Below are positions 44,435 to 50,751 of a stretch of DNA of 64,000 bases, one piece after another. Both the position numbers and the translations under genes were made by a program. Position 1 is the first letter of the stretch. Every line of letters starts with the position of its first letter. Under the pieces are notes generated by a model. The model was not told where the DNA came from. It ran no database searches and worked only from the letters and a program-made list of their open reading frames with translations. Source of the DNA: a virus; IMG/VR virus record IMGVR_UViG_3300023313_000005, positions 1 to 64,000 of that record; one strand, given 5' to 3'.

Positions 44435-44583
44435 AGCTCATAAAAATTTTTAGATTTGTATCTAATACGACTATAAGGTAAATATAATGAATGATATGCA
44501 TCAGATATTATTATATCATATGGCATAAAATATTGACTGAGTGTATTTATTGTTTTACAATCTCTAAATATTATTAACTTCAT
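44431..44583 (-). CDS. Array B gene 7 (50 aa)
   Basis: Starts MKLIIFRDCKTIN, has LPYSRIRYKSKNFYEL end. Closest relative is gene 8. ATGA overlaps on both sides. Confidence 0.65.
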   Translation of the reverse strand: MKLIIFRDCKTINTLSQYFMPYDIIISDAYHSLYLPYSRIRYKSKNFYEL

Positions 44584-44723
44584 GGCCAATAAAAGGTTAT
44601 ACTTTTATAATATATCTTAAAATAAGGAGTATAAAATATCTTATATCTAAAATCTATATAAAGGTTAGAATCATCTGGTTTATTAGTATGAAATTCACAA
44701 TTTTTAATTACAATTAGTCTCAT
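44580..44723 (-). CDS. Array B gene 6 (47 aa)
   Basis: Starts MRLIVIKNCEFHTNK, Tyr/Phe-rich body (TPYFKIYYKSITFYWP). ATGA overlaps on both sides. Confidence 0.62.
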   Translation of the reverse strand: MRLIVIKNCEFHTNKPDDSNLYIDFRYKIFYTPYFKIYYKSITFYWP

Positions 44724-44860
44724 AAGTAATAAGTAGTTATAGTTTTAAATTTAATTTTATAGCGAGAAAAACAAAATATATTATTTTGTAATACTATAGG
44801 GTAAGTTACGTATTTAAGTTCATTAGCTAGTTTACAGTCTTTAAGTGTTATTAGTTTCAT
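44720..44860 (-). CDS. Array B gene 5 (46 aa)
   Basis: Starts MKLITLKDCKLANEL, ends TTYYL; body YKIKFKTIT. ATGA overlaps on both sides. Confidence 0.62.
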   Translation of the reverse strand: MKLITLKDCKLANELKYVTYPIVLQNNIFCFSRYKIKFKTITTYYL

Positions 44861-45003
44861 ACCATATGAATTTTCATTTTTTCACCTTTTATACAAAAAT
44901 TAAAAGTGTATAATGTTATAAATTGATAATCTAAAAGTACACTATAAAATATAGATGAATGATAATCATGTATTACACAATTTTTTATTATTATTAATCT
45001 CAT
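44857..45003 (-). CDS. Array B gene 4 (48 aa)
   Basis: Starts MRLIIIKNCVIHDYHSS; C-terminal end differs (GEKMKIHMV). ATGA overlaps on both sides. Confidence 0.6.
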   Translation of the reverse strand: MRLIIIKNCVIHDYHSSIFYSVLLDYQFITLYTFNFCIKGEKMKIHMV

Positions 45004-45155
45004 AATTGATACATTTTACAATTTCCAAATTTTACATTTTTAATACTTATTAATGCATATGAAGTAGTAGATACATGATATTTATAGCATATAAGATCTA
45101 CAAAAGGTAAATATTGAGTAAAATCTTCATTTATAGGAATTACTATTAAATTCAT
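45000..45155 (-). CDS. Array B gene 3 (51 aa)
   Basis: Starts MNLIVIPINEDF; most divergent head, lacking the early Cys, but with later cysteines (ICYKY, GNCKMYQL). ATGA overlaps on both sides. Confidence 0.6.
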   Translation of the reverse strand: MNLIVIPINEDFTQYLPFVDLICYKYHVSTTSYALISIKNVKFGNCKMYQL

Positions 45156-45301
45156 AACTCATATTTGTTAGAATAACTATACATAATACAAATATCACTT
45201 AGGTATAAAAGATAATTATTACTACATAGATCTGAATTTAATACAATATTTGAAATAGAAGAAGTAATATCGGCATATTTATTTAATAGTACTAAAGTCA
45301 T
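45152..45301 (-). CDS. Array B gene 2 (49 aa)
   Basis: Starts MTLVLLNKYADI and ends YSNKYEL; same length as gene 1 and the closest pair in the array. ATGA overlaps on both sides. Confidence 0.65.
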   Translation of the reverse strand: MTLVLLNKYADITSSISNIVLNSDLCSNNYLLYLSDICIMYSYSNKYEL

Positions 45302-45447
45302 AATTCATATCTATTAGAATATTTATATGTAATGCAAATATTACCTATATATAAAAGATAAATATCACTATATAGATCTGAAATTAACCTATCGTTTGAT
45401 GAAAGCATAAAAATATCATCATATTTATTTAATATTACTAAAGTCAT
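45298..45447 (-). CDS. Array B gene 1 (49 aa)
   Basis: Starts MTLVILNKYDDI and ends YSNRYEL. The Met at 45447 is chosen because it aligns with gene 2; an upstream Met (45507) would run through the hairpin. First gene of the chain. Confidence 0.65.
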   Translation of the reverse strand: MTLVILNKYDDIFMLSSNDRLISDLYSDIYLLYIGNICITYKYSNRYEL

Positions 45448-45467
45448 ATTTTGTTGTGTTGTAATAA

Positions 45468-45496
45468 AAAGGTGCAGAGAATTTCCCCACACCTTT
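45468..45496 (-). terminator. Hairpin at the head of array B
   Basis: Arms AAAGGTG / CACCTTT with a 15-base loop, between module protein 2 and array B gene 1, the same position as the stronger hairpin before array A. Terminator or attenuator; weaker evidence. Confidence 0.5.
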
Positions 45497-45503
45497 AACC
45501 CTA

Positions 45504-45731
45504 TCAATCAAATGCATCCTGTAACATTTTAGTTACAGGGTTCAGCTCTTGTTGAGTATATTTAATGATGTTTTCACTTTCTGTTTTTAATGTCCCATGC
45601 TCGCCATGGGTTACTATTCCGTTACTACCTGTTTTGATGAGAAGAGCACCTTTATACTCCTCACTAACAATGTCCCCTTTTACCTCTAAAGTATGAGGAT
45701 GGGTAGACTTTTGAATTATTAATTTTTCCAT
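45504..45731 (-). CDS. Module protein 2 (75 aa), paralogue of 39506-39772
   Basis: Starting at MEKLIIQKS it aligns with its paralogue from the fifth to the last residue: KGALLIKTGSNGIVTHGEHG, then QQELNPVTKML. The in-frame Met at 45770 would overlap the upstream gene by 35 bases and adds no matching sequence. Paired with the larger module protein upstream. Function unknown. Confidence 0.65.
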   Translation of the reverse strand: MEKLIIQKSTHPHTLEVKGDIVSEEYKGALLIKTGSNGIVTHGEHGTLKTESENIIKYTQQELNPVTKMLQDAFD

Positions 45732-45735
45732 TATA

Positions 45736-46554
45736 TTAAGATTGTGCTGTGAGTAATCCAAAATACTCATCAGCTGTTAAACTTCTTTTTTTGGGGTTGT
45801 AAGATATTAAATCTTTTAGTTCTTCAATATCTTTATCATATTCTGTGATAAAAACATCTCCTTGACGTTTTATCTCTTTGATGTAAGGAATAACTGATTC
45901 ATGAAAGACTGCCGTAGATGCTATGGCTGTTAAAGCACTATTGTCTTCAGGTTTATTTACCCAAAGATAATGCTCTTCATTAGTAGTGGTACACCAGCAC
46001 TTAACTACATATAGTTTATTAGTACTAAATTTAGTTCCATCAACTTCTAGTAATTCATAAACTACATGGTAATCTTTCATACCGGTAAAATTACCTTCAT
46101 AATCGAATGTTTTATGAGTTACTTCCTTACCTCCTACATCTATAGTAGTATAACCCATACCCTCTATCAATTCTTTTACATCCAACAATTCAAATACTAA
46201 AATTTGAAAGGCATTATTTTTGATTTCGAATGCCTCTTTAAATGTTATAGGAGGAATATCCTCCCACATATCTAATAGTATCTCTACTTTAGACACACAA
46301 CTTTTAAAAATGTTAGCACCTTCTATTTCTTCTCCTTCGGCTATTTTCTTGTCAATTTTTTCAGGGAGCTCTCGGAATTTGTTTATAATAGTATTTTCAA
46401 ATTCTTTCTTAGTTCCCTTCAACTTATAATATTGGATAAGTTCTTTTTTTGTAATACCTATCCAAATATCAGTTGTTGCCTCGTATTTTAATTCTGATGT
46501 TACCTCTATGATATGGAGGTTTTTTAACTTACGAAGTTTATTTTCATCTTTCAT
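45736..46554 (-). CDS. Module protein 1 (272 aa), DUF6745-like, paralogue of 39789-40550
   Basis: Shares with its paralogue a mid segment around FKEAFEIKNNAFQ, then YHVVYELLEVD, VKCWCTTTNEEHYLWV, SALTAIAS, IKRQGDVFITE and the end FGLLTAQS. The N-terminal ~90 residues are more charged. The same order (protein 1, protein 2, hairpin, small-gene array) recurs at 39-40.5 kb. The DUF6745 resemblance is from memory. Confidence 0.65.
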   Translation of the reverse strand: MKDENKLRKLKNLHIIEVTSELKYEATTDIWIGITKKELIQYYKLKGTKKEFENTIINKFRELPEKIDKKIAEGEEIEGANIFKSCVSKVEILLDMWEDIPPITFKEAFEIKNNAFQILVFELLDVKELIEGMGYTTIDVGGKEVTHKTFDYEGNFTGMKDYHVVYELLEVDGTKFSTNKLYVVKCWCTTTNEEHYLWVNKPEDNSALTAIASTAVFHESVIPYIKEIKRQGDVFITEYDKDIEELKDLISYNPKKRSLTADEYFGLLTAQS

Positions 46555-46573
46555 GTTTATTGAATTTTGGTTT

Positions 46574-47269
46574 TTAATATAAAAAAGATATATGTTGTCT
46601 AATATTAAATTTAGAATCTTCTATTAATAATAAACATTGATTAGAATTTATTAAAGTATCTATAAAAATATAGTCTTTATCTAATTCTATATTATCTCTT
46701 TTTGTATGACCTACTACTTGAATATAATCATCTATTCCATACAATTTTAAAGATCTAGGACGTATCCATAAAGGTCCTGCGAGTTGTGAATCACCATGCG
46801 GATCAACACCTCTAAATGTAAATGATAGAGGTTTATATTTAAATAGTTCATTTAAATCAAATGCTATGGTGTCGGATTTAGGATTTATACCTACATTTTC
46901 ACACCAAATTTTACTTACTCCCGCATGAGTAAACAAATAATAATCATATTCATAAGCTATTTGAAATAATTCTAAATTATCAGTAATTAATTTTTGTATC
47001 TCAAATGCTGAAGATTGATATCCTGAATAACGCTCATTAATATTTGGGAAATAGTGATAGTCATGATTTCCAATTAATAAAATTGTATTATCAAAATTAT
47101 CATTTTTATATTTTAATATTTCCTTAAAATTATGAACTTGTTCTACTAAACTATGATTAAAACTATCAAAATAGTCACCAATAAATATTACTTTATCAGG
47201 ATTTGTTTTCTCAATGTGATCCTTCCATTTAGTACAGCCATGGATATCACCAATAACTAATGTTTTCAT
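46574..47269 (-). CDS. Calcineurin-like metallophosphoesterase
   Basis: A 231-residue enzyme with all family motifs: GDIHG (D8, H10), GDYFDS, GNHDYH and GHTKRDN. Such phage enzymes act as protein, nucleotide or RNA 2',3'-cyclic phosphatases; the substrate is not predictable. It overlaps the gene upstream by 4 bases. Confidence 0.88.
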   Translation of the reverse strand: MKTLVIGDIHGCTKWKDHIEKTNPDKVIFIGDYFDSFNHSLVEQVHNFKEILKYKNDNFDNTILLIGNHDYHYFPNINERYSGYQSSAFEIQKLITDNLELFQIAYEYDYYLFTHAGVSKIWCENVGINPKSDTIAFDLNELFKYKPLSFTFRGVDPHGDSQLAGPLWIRPRSLKLYGIDDYIQVVGHTKRDNIELDKDYIFIDTLINSNQCLLLIEDSKFNIRQHISFLY

Positions 47270-47517
47270 GTTACTGATTTGTATACTTCTGGAAATAAAT
47301 TATTTCCATAAAGTATTGGTTTATTAAATGCTGATTTTAGAACTTCATGTGTCCATTCTAAATCAGATAATTTTCTAGCACTCATTGTAGAAAGTTCATA
47401 TTTAAATGGTTTATTATTTAAATCAAAAAATACATGACCTATTCTAAGAGTTACATTACCGTCATCATTTAATAATGCAATAACTCTAAATTCCCAATTT
47501 CTATATGATTTCTTCAT
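47266..47517 (-). CDS. Hypothetical protein
   Basis: An 83-residue protein. The start MKKSYRNWEF at 47517 is chosen because the frame's earlier Met (47574) lies inside the tRNA. Mixed alpha/beta, not recognised. Confidence 0.65.
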   Translation of the reverse strand: MKKSYRNWEFRVIALLNDDGNVTLRIGHVFFDLNNKPFKYELSTMSARKLSDLEWTHEVLKSAFNKPILYGNNLFPEVYKSVT

Positions 47518-47532
47518 AATTTTTAAAATTTG

Positions 47533-47617
47533 TACCCGGAGCGGGACTTGAACCCGCACGAGCGCAATGCTCATTGGATTTTAAGTCCAACGTGTCTACC
47601 AATTCCACCATCTGGGC
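47533..47617 (-). tRNA. tRNA-Leu (UAA)
   Basis: An 85-nt class II tRNA. The anticodon arm TTGGA-CTTAAAA-TCCAA carries anticodon UAA; the long variable arm (TGAGCATTGCGCTCG), D-loop TTGGTAGA and T-arm GGTTCAAGTCC are intact. The acceptor stem has one A-C mismatch and one G-U pair. CCA is not encoded. UUA is a frequent Leu codon in this AT-rich genome. Confidence 0.93.
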
Positions 47618-47627
47618 AAATTAATAA

Positions 47628-47650
47628 AAAGGGGGAGTAATTCCCCCTTT
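47628..47650 (-). terminator. Terminator upstream of the tRNA
   Basis: Hairpin AAAGGGGGA / TCCCCCTTT-like, just after the stop of the 68-residue gene on the minus strand, separating it from the tRNA. Confidence 0.7.
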
Positions 47651-47653
47651 ATT

Positions 47654-47860
47654 TTATCCTTTGAAAATAGTCTTTCCTTTAAATTTTCTGTCTAACCATC
47701 TTGTAAAGGGAGTTTTTCCCCTTTTACAAGAGAAATCTAAAGGTGCAACTTTGGTGGTTGTTAACCACCTCTGATTAACAATGATTTTTTTTTGTTCTAA
47801 TGGAACGTATTTATCTCTTAGAAAATTCGATTGTGCTTTTGTGAAATCACTCTGTTTCAT
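47654..47860 (-). CDS. Basic 68-residue protein
   Basis: Lys/Arg-rich small protein (DKYVPLEQKKIIVNQRWL, KGKTIFKG end), possibly nucleic-acid binding. The coding DNA contains two strong hairpins (47700-47730 and 47753-47769). Not recognised. Confidence 0.6.
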   Translation of the reverse strand: MKQSDFTKAQSNFLRDKYVPLEQKKIIVNQRWLTTTKVAPLDFSCKRGKTPFTRWLDRKFKGKTIFKG

Positions 47861-47871
47861 GGTAATACTTT

Positions 47872-48018
47872 TTAATTTGGGTTTAATATTCCGTTTAAAT
47901 AAATTACTACTTTACATTTATCTGTAATTATGATAAATGCTTTTTTGTTTACATCATACCCGGAACTTTTAGGTAAATTGATGTCGTGCATATACTGGAA
48001 TAAATTTTGTAAGTTCAT
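47872..48018 (-). CDS. 48-residue hypothetical protein
   Basis: Short frame MNLQNLFQYMHDINL..., coupled by ATGA to the secreted protein upstream. It contains an 8-base hairpin (47915-47939). Not recognised. Confidence 0.55.
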   Translation of the reverse strand: MNLQNLFQYMHDINLPKSSGYDVNKKAFIIITDKCKVVIYLNGILNPN

Positions 48019-48377
48019 AACTTATCAGTGTTATATGTCCATTTGAATTGATGATCTCTTGTAAACCATATTATTACATCCGGTTTATCTAATTTAATAT
48101 CACATTTTAATACGAAATACTCATCCATGTGTTTAGGATCTATCCAAATAGATTTTGTCCTATTTACAGTGGTAATATCTATTCTAGTATTATCGGATAC
48201 TAAAACATCAATACCATCTGTATATTCAGATAATACATATTCTACCATTAAATCGTCTGATTCTATGGTGATTATACATGCCTTTTTTTCAGGGTTTATA
48301 ATATTACCCCTAAAATATAATTGAGCATTGAGATTTAATCCCATTCCCAATAACATAATAATAAATAGATTTTTCAT
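48015..48377 (-). CDS. Exported small protein
   Basis: A 120-residue protein with a clear signal peptide (MKNLFIIMLLGMGLNLNAQ, cut likely near residue 18-19), then a beta-rich domain. Probably acts in the periplasm, possibly against superinfection. Not recognised. Confidence 0.65.
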   Translation of the reverse strand: MKNLFIIMLLGMGLNLNAQLYFRGNIINPEKKACIITIESDDLMVEYVLSEYTDGIDVLVSDNTRIDITTVNRTKSIWIDPKHMDEYFVLKCDIKLDKPDVIIWFTRDHQFKWTYNTDKL

Positions 48378-48577
48378 GTTTTTTGTTTTAATAGTTTAAA
48401 TAAAACTAATATGGACAGTTGAATACTACCCATATTAGTCAATTATGAGGTGCTACTTCCCCTCATTAGTCAACCTTTGAATAAAAGGATTTAATATTTT
48501 TTAGATAAAAAAGGGAAGGGAGAAATTCTCTCCCTATCCCTATATTAAACCAAAAAACACCTCTGAATCAGAGGTAA
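48378..48577 (-). other. Intergenic with hairpins
   Basis: Holds a 10-base perfect hairpin at 48405-48439 (ACTAATATGG / CCATATTAGT), a smaller one just after it, repeated ATTAGTCAA, a terminator-like hairpin near 48513-48540 (GGGAAGGGAGA / TCTCCCTATCCC) and a 7-base hairpin near 48558-48575. No gene seen. Confidence 0.6.
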
Positions 48578-48829
48578 TTATAAAGTAGTTTCAATATTCT
48601 CTTTCCGACGTTTTTTTCTGAGATCTGTTATCTCATTGAATAAGGTATCATCATGGACAATTTTTTTAAGTTTGTCCATGATAGTGTTATATCCAGTGCC
48701 ATAACTACTATCCTCGTTAGCTATACTCGATAAAAGATTACGTAAATCACGTGATCTTTTATCAATTGGCGCATTTGCCAATTGATATAAGTACTCAAAT
48801 TGCTCGTTTGTTAATACTATTCGTTTCAT
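48578..48829 (-). CDS. Hypothetical helical protein
   Basis: An 83-residue basic, mostly helical protein (EQFEYLYQLANAP, LRKKRRKEN). Its coding DNA holds several strong hairpins: 48651-48681 (10 bp), 48729-48763 (10 bp plus an inner stem) and 48760-48787 (11 bp). Not recognised. Confidence 0.6.
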   Translation of the reverse strand: MKRIVLTNEQFEYLYQLANAPIDKRSRDLRNLLSSIANEDSSYGTGYNTIMDKLKKIVHDDTLFNEITDLRKKRRKENIETTL

Positions 48830-48849
48830 GGTATTTTATTTTTTTTGGA

Positions 48850-49116
48850 TTAATAATATTCTGTCAAAAGCATTATTATTGATGTATATAGTATCAATAA
48901 TAGTATTCTTAAAAATAATTTTAAGATTCTATCTGGTTTTACCCAGATGGAAAATGATGCCGCAATACAACACATTACGGCCATTGAGCCATATGCGCAT
49001 GCAACATTTGTTGTATCCAATGGGTAAATACCCCATGAATATAAATCCCAGGATAAACCTCCTAGGACTATCGATAGTAATACTACCATTACTGATAATG
49101 CTCTTTGATTTTTCAT
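48850..49116 (-). CDS. Three-helix membrane protein
   Basis: An 88-residue protein with hydrophobic helices at about 8-25, 38-58 and 66-86. No motif. Its coding DNA also has hairpins (48874-48902, 48907-48926). Confidence 0.65.
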   Translation of the reverse strand: MKNQRALSVMVVLLSIVLGGLSWDLYSWGIYPLDTTNVACAYGSMAVMCCIAASFSIWVKPDRILKLFLRILLLILYTSIIMLLTEYY

Positions 49117-49309
49117 TTTTTTGTTTTTTTTGGATTAATAGAAACTCATCCCTTTGATATTATCGCAGGGATGAGGGAATAGGGTATAATCTTCACATTT
49201 TTTAGAAAGGATGATTACACAATGGCCACTTCCTGCAATAAGTTGTTACAGGAAGATTTGGACAGCTCTTTGGCTGTTAGTCTTAAATACTAACCACAAG
49301 GACTTCTCC

Positions 49310-49456
49310 TTATGACTCCCCTCCCGAAGGGTTTAGTTTTTTGGTACGGCGGGATCTACCTCTATATTTGTAGTTATAGTTGTAGCACGTACCTTTAATA
49401 AAATTTACATATACCTCTGTTAGTGAATCACATACAGGTCGAGGTAATAGCTGCAT
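49310..49456 (-). CDS. 48-residue basic hypothetical protein
   Basis: Short frame MQLLPRPVCDSLTEVYV..., with a YNYNYKYRGRSRRTKK basic end that could bind RNA or DNA. It lies in a hairpin-rich stretch; coding status uncertain. 49117-49309 beyond it holds hairpins but no gene I can support. Confidence 0.4.
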   Translation of the reverse strand: MQLLPRPVCDSLTEVYVNFIKGTCYNYNYKYRGRSRRTKKLNPSGGES

Positions 49457-49508
49457 ATGATATAATTGTAAGCCCATCCCTTAGATTACTCTTTGGGATG
49501 GGATAAGA

Positions 49509-49673
49509 TTAGTCATTATACAAGGTATTCATTATGATGATACCAATACCTGTTGGGATGAATATCATCCCACAGGCTACCCTAAATAAATTTACTCCTG
49601 GGTATTTTAGGAGTAAAAATGTTCCTAGGGATGTTATAAACATCCCTATTAGTGTGATTATTAGTTTCTTCAT
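49509..49673 (-). CDS. 54-residue two-helix membrane protein
   Basis: MKKLIITLIGMFITSLGTFLLLKYPG, then a second hydrophobic helix (MIFIPTGIGIIIM). Same plan as the pair at 41.7-42.0 kb. Three strong hairpins (49549-49576, 49591-49617, 49626-49648) lie within its coding DNA. Confidence 0.55.
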   Translation of the reverse strand: MKKLIITLIGMFITSLGTFLLLKYPGVNLFRVACGMIFIPTGIGIIIMNTLYND

Positions 49674-49757
49674 GGTTTGTTTATTGGTTTGAGCGTAGTA
49701 AATACCTAAACTTACATGATATGTAGACCAAATAGCACTCTATTGAGTGTATTTTGC

Positions 49758-49844
49758 ACCAATAAGTTGACCCGATACTGTTAACTTGGTAAAAAATAAT
49801 GTTTTTAATAATGCTATACTTATTTGACCCGATACTGTTAAGTA
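49758..49844. repeat. Twin hairpins with an identical 18-base core
   Basis: TTGACCCGATACTGTTAA occurs at 49767-49784 and 49824-49841. Each copy sits in a hairpin whose outer stem differs: ACCA..AGTT / AACT..TGGT in the first, ATACTTA / TAAGTAT in the second. Conserved loops with different paired stems suggest a conserved RNA element or a pair of protein-binding sites. Confidence 0.6.
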
Positions 49845-49856
49845 TATTTAAAAAAA

Positions 49857-49876
49857 CCCCCTACATATGTAGGGGG
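49857..49876 (-). terminator. Rho-independent terminator
   Basis: Palindrome CCCCCTACAT / ATGTAGGGGG followed on the minus strand by seven T. It ends the 141-residue gene upstream. Confidence 0.88.
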
Positions 49877-49887
49877 CTTGGGGTGGG

Positions 49888-50313
49888 TTAAAAATCAAAA
49901 TCTTCTTCCTCAACTTCTTCATCCTCTTTAACTTCAACGCCTTCAGGGGCTTTTACGCCCCATTTAAGGCGCTCTTTGCCCTCTTTGTTTTCGTGAACTT
50001 CGAATGTAAGTTCAACATCCTTTGAAAGGTTTAACAAAGTGTTTTTGTCAGTGCACTGCACCGACTCCACGGATTGCGCAACCCCTTTTTGATTGGTGAT
50101 AACACCAACCAAATTGCAAGGTTTGCTACCGTACCACCCCTTACTCTCATGTCCTGATGGGGTAACGGGTTCACCAAATGTGAATCCCTGAACTTTGATA
50201 GTGTAAAACCCATGCTCTAATCCGCATGAGAAACTATCAAAACAAAAGATATTATCTATCTTTTGTTTCAATGCTGTTAATGGAGCATTGGTTAATTTAT
50301 GTATTTTGTTCAT
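49888..50313 (-). CDS. Acid-tailed protein, possible second SSB-like protein
   Basis: A 141-residue beta-rich protein ending in a strongly acidic tail (EDEEVEEEDFDF), the style of SSB C-termini that bind partner proteins. An OB-fold over residues ~15-110 is possible but not proven. Base composition is clearly more GC-rich than its neighbours. It has its own terminator, and a 12-bp perfect hairpin lies in its 5' coding part (50240-50268). Confidence 0.6.
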   Translation of the reverse strand: MNKIHKLTNAPLTALKQKIDNIFCFDSFSCGLEHGFYTIKVQGFTFGEPVTPSGHESKGWYGSKPCNLVGVITNQKGVAQSVESVQCTDKNTLLNLSKDVELTFEVHENKEGKERLKWGVKAPEGVEVKEDEEVEEEDFDF

Positions 50314-50559
50314 AATTCATGCGCGTTGGTAGGACGCACCCCCTTTTAAGTTTGTAAAATGTGAAAATCTGACGTTTCAGGACTTGCAAAACGCTGCGTG
50401 ATGCAGAATTTTTGAGGCCGTTTTACGCCAGTAAAGCCTTAGGGGGTTTTTTTTGGGGTACAACACCCCCTCAAAATTTTAGAAAAAATATAAAAAAACA
50501 CTTTTAAAATTTTAGAAAAAAATAAAATTTAGTAATTTTTAGAAAAAATAAAAAATAAA

Positions 50560-50587
50560 AAAAGCCCCACAAATATGCAGGGCTTTT
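50560..50587 (-). terminator. Terminator
   Basis: Hairpin AAAAGCCC / GGGCTTTT with a T-rich run after it on the minus strand (TTTTTTTATTTTTT). Confidence 0.75.
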
Positions 50588-50604
50588 AGATAGTTCCTCC
50601 TTTT

Positions 50605-50679
50605 TTAGAAAGGTTTATGCTCGAACAAATCGGAAGTGATTGAGCAACCTGCACTTCCGCAATTAAACTGTGTTTTCAT
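50605..50679 (-). CDS. Possible 24-residue microprotein
   Basis: Frame MKTQFNCGSAGC..., with two cysteines, followed closely by a terminator. Its size makes it uncertain; listed because it sits between a plausible transcript start and a terminator. Confidence 0.25.
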   Translation of the reverse strand: MKTQFNCGSAGCSITSDLFEHKPF

Positions 50680-50751
50680 AATTTAAATTTTAAGTTAATA
50701 CGGTGAGGGGCATTTCACCACACCCCTCGTGATAAGCAGTAGCGAATATTC

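Larger units (their letters stand above)
44136..45447 (-). repeat. Array B: nine tandem 46-51-codon genes
   Basis: All eight junctions are exact 4-base ATGA overlaps, and gene lengths are nearly constant. The shared head is M-(K/R)-L-(I/V)-(I/V)-x-K-(N/D)-C in genes 4-9 and MTLV(I/L)LNKY in 1-2; several end Y-E-L or similar. Every member is short enough to be missed by usual length limits, so the stretch would look intergenic. Confidence 0.8.
50314..50751 (-). other. 438-base intergenic region with AT-rich direct repeats
   Basis: Contains three copies of a TTTTAGAAAAAA(A)TA element near 50476, 50509 and 50536 (about 27-33 bases apart), a GGGGT/ACACCCC hairpin near 50456-50470 and a terminator at 50560-50587. 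Only a 24-codon frame is present (see 50605). Candidate regulatory or origin region; no direct proof. Confidence 0.5.

Noticed and set aside
47518-47574. Longer start for the 83-residue gene, reaching into the tRNA
   Set aside because: The extra residues are a translation of tRNA-Leu; the Met at 47517 is outside it.
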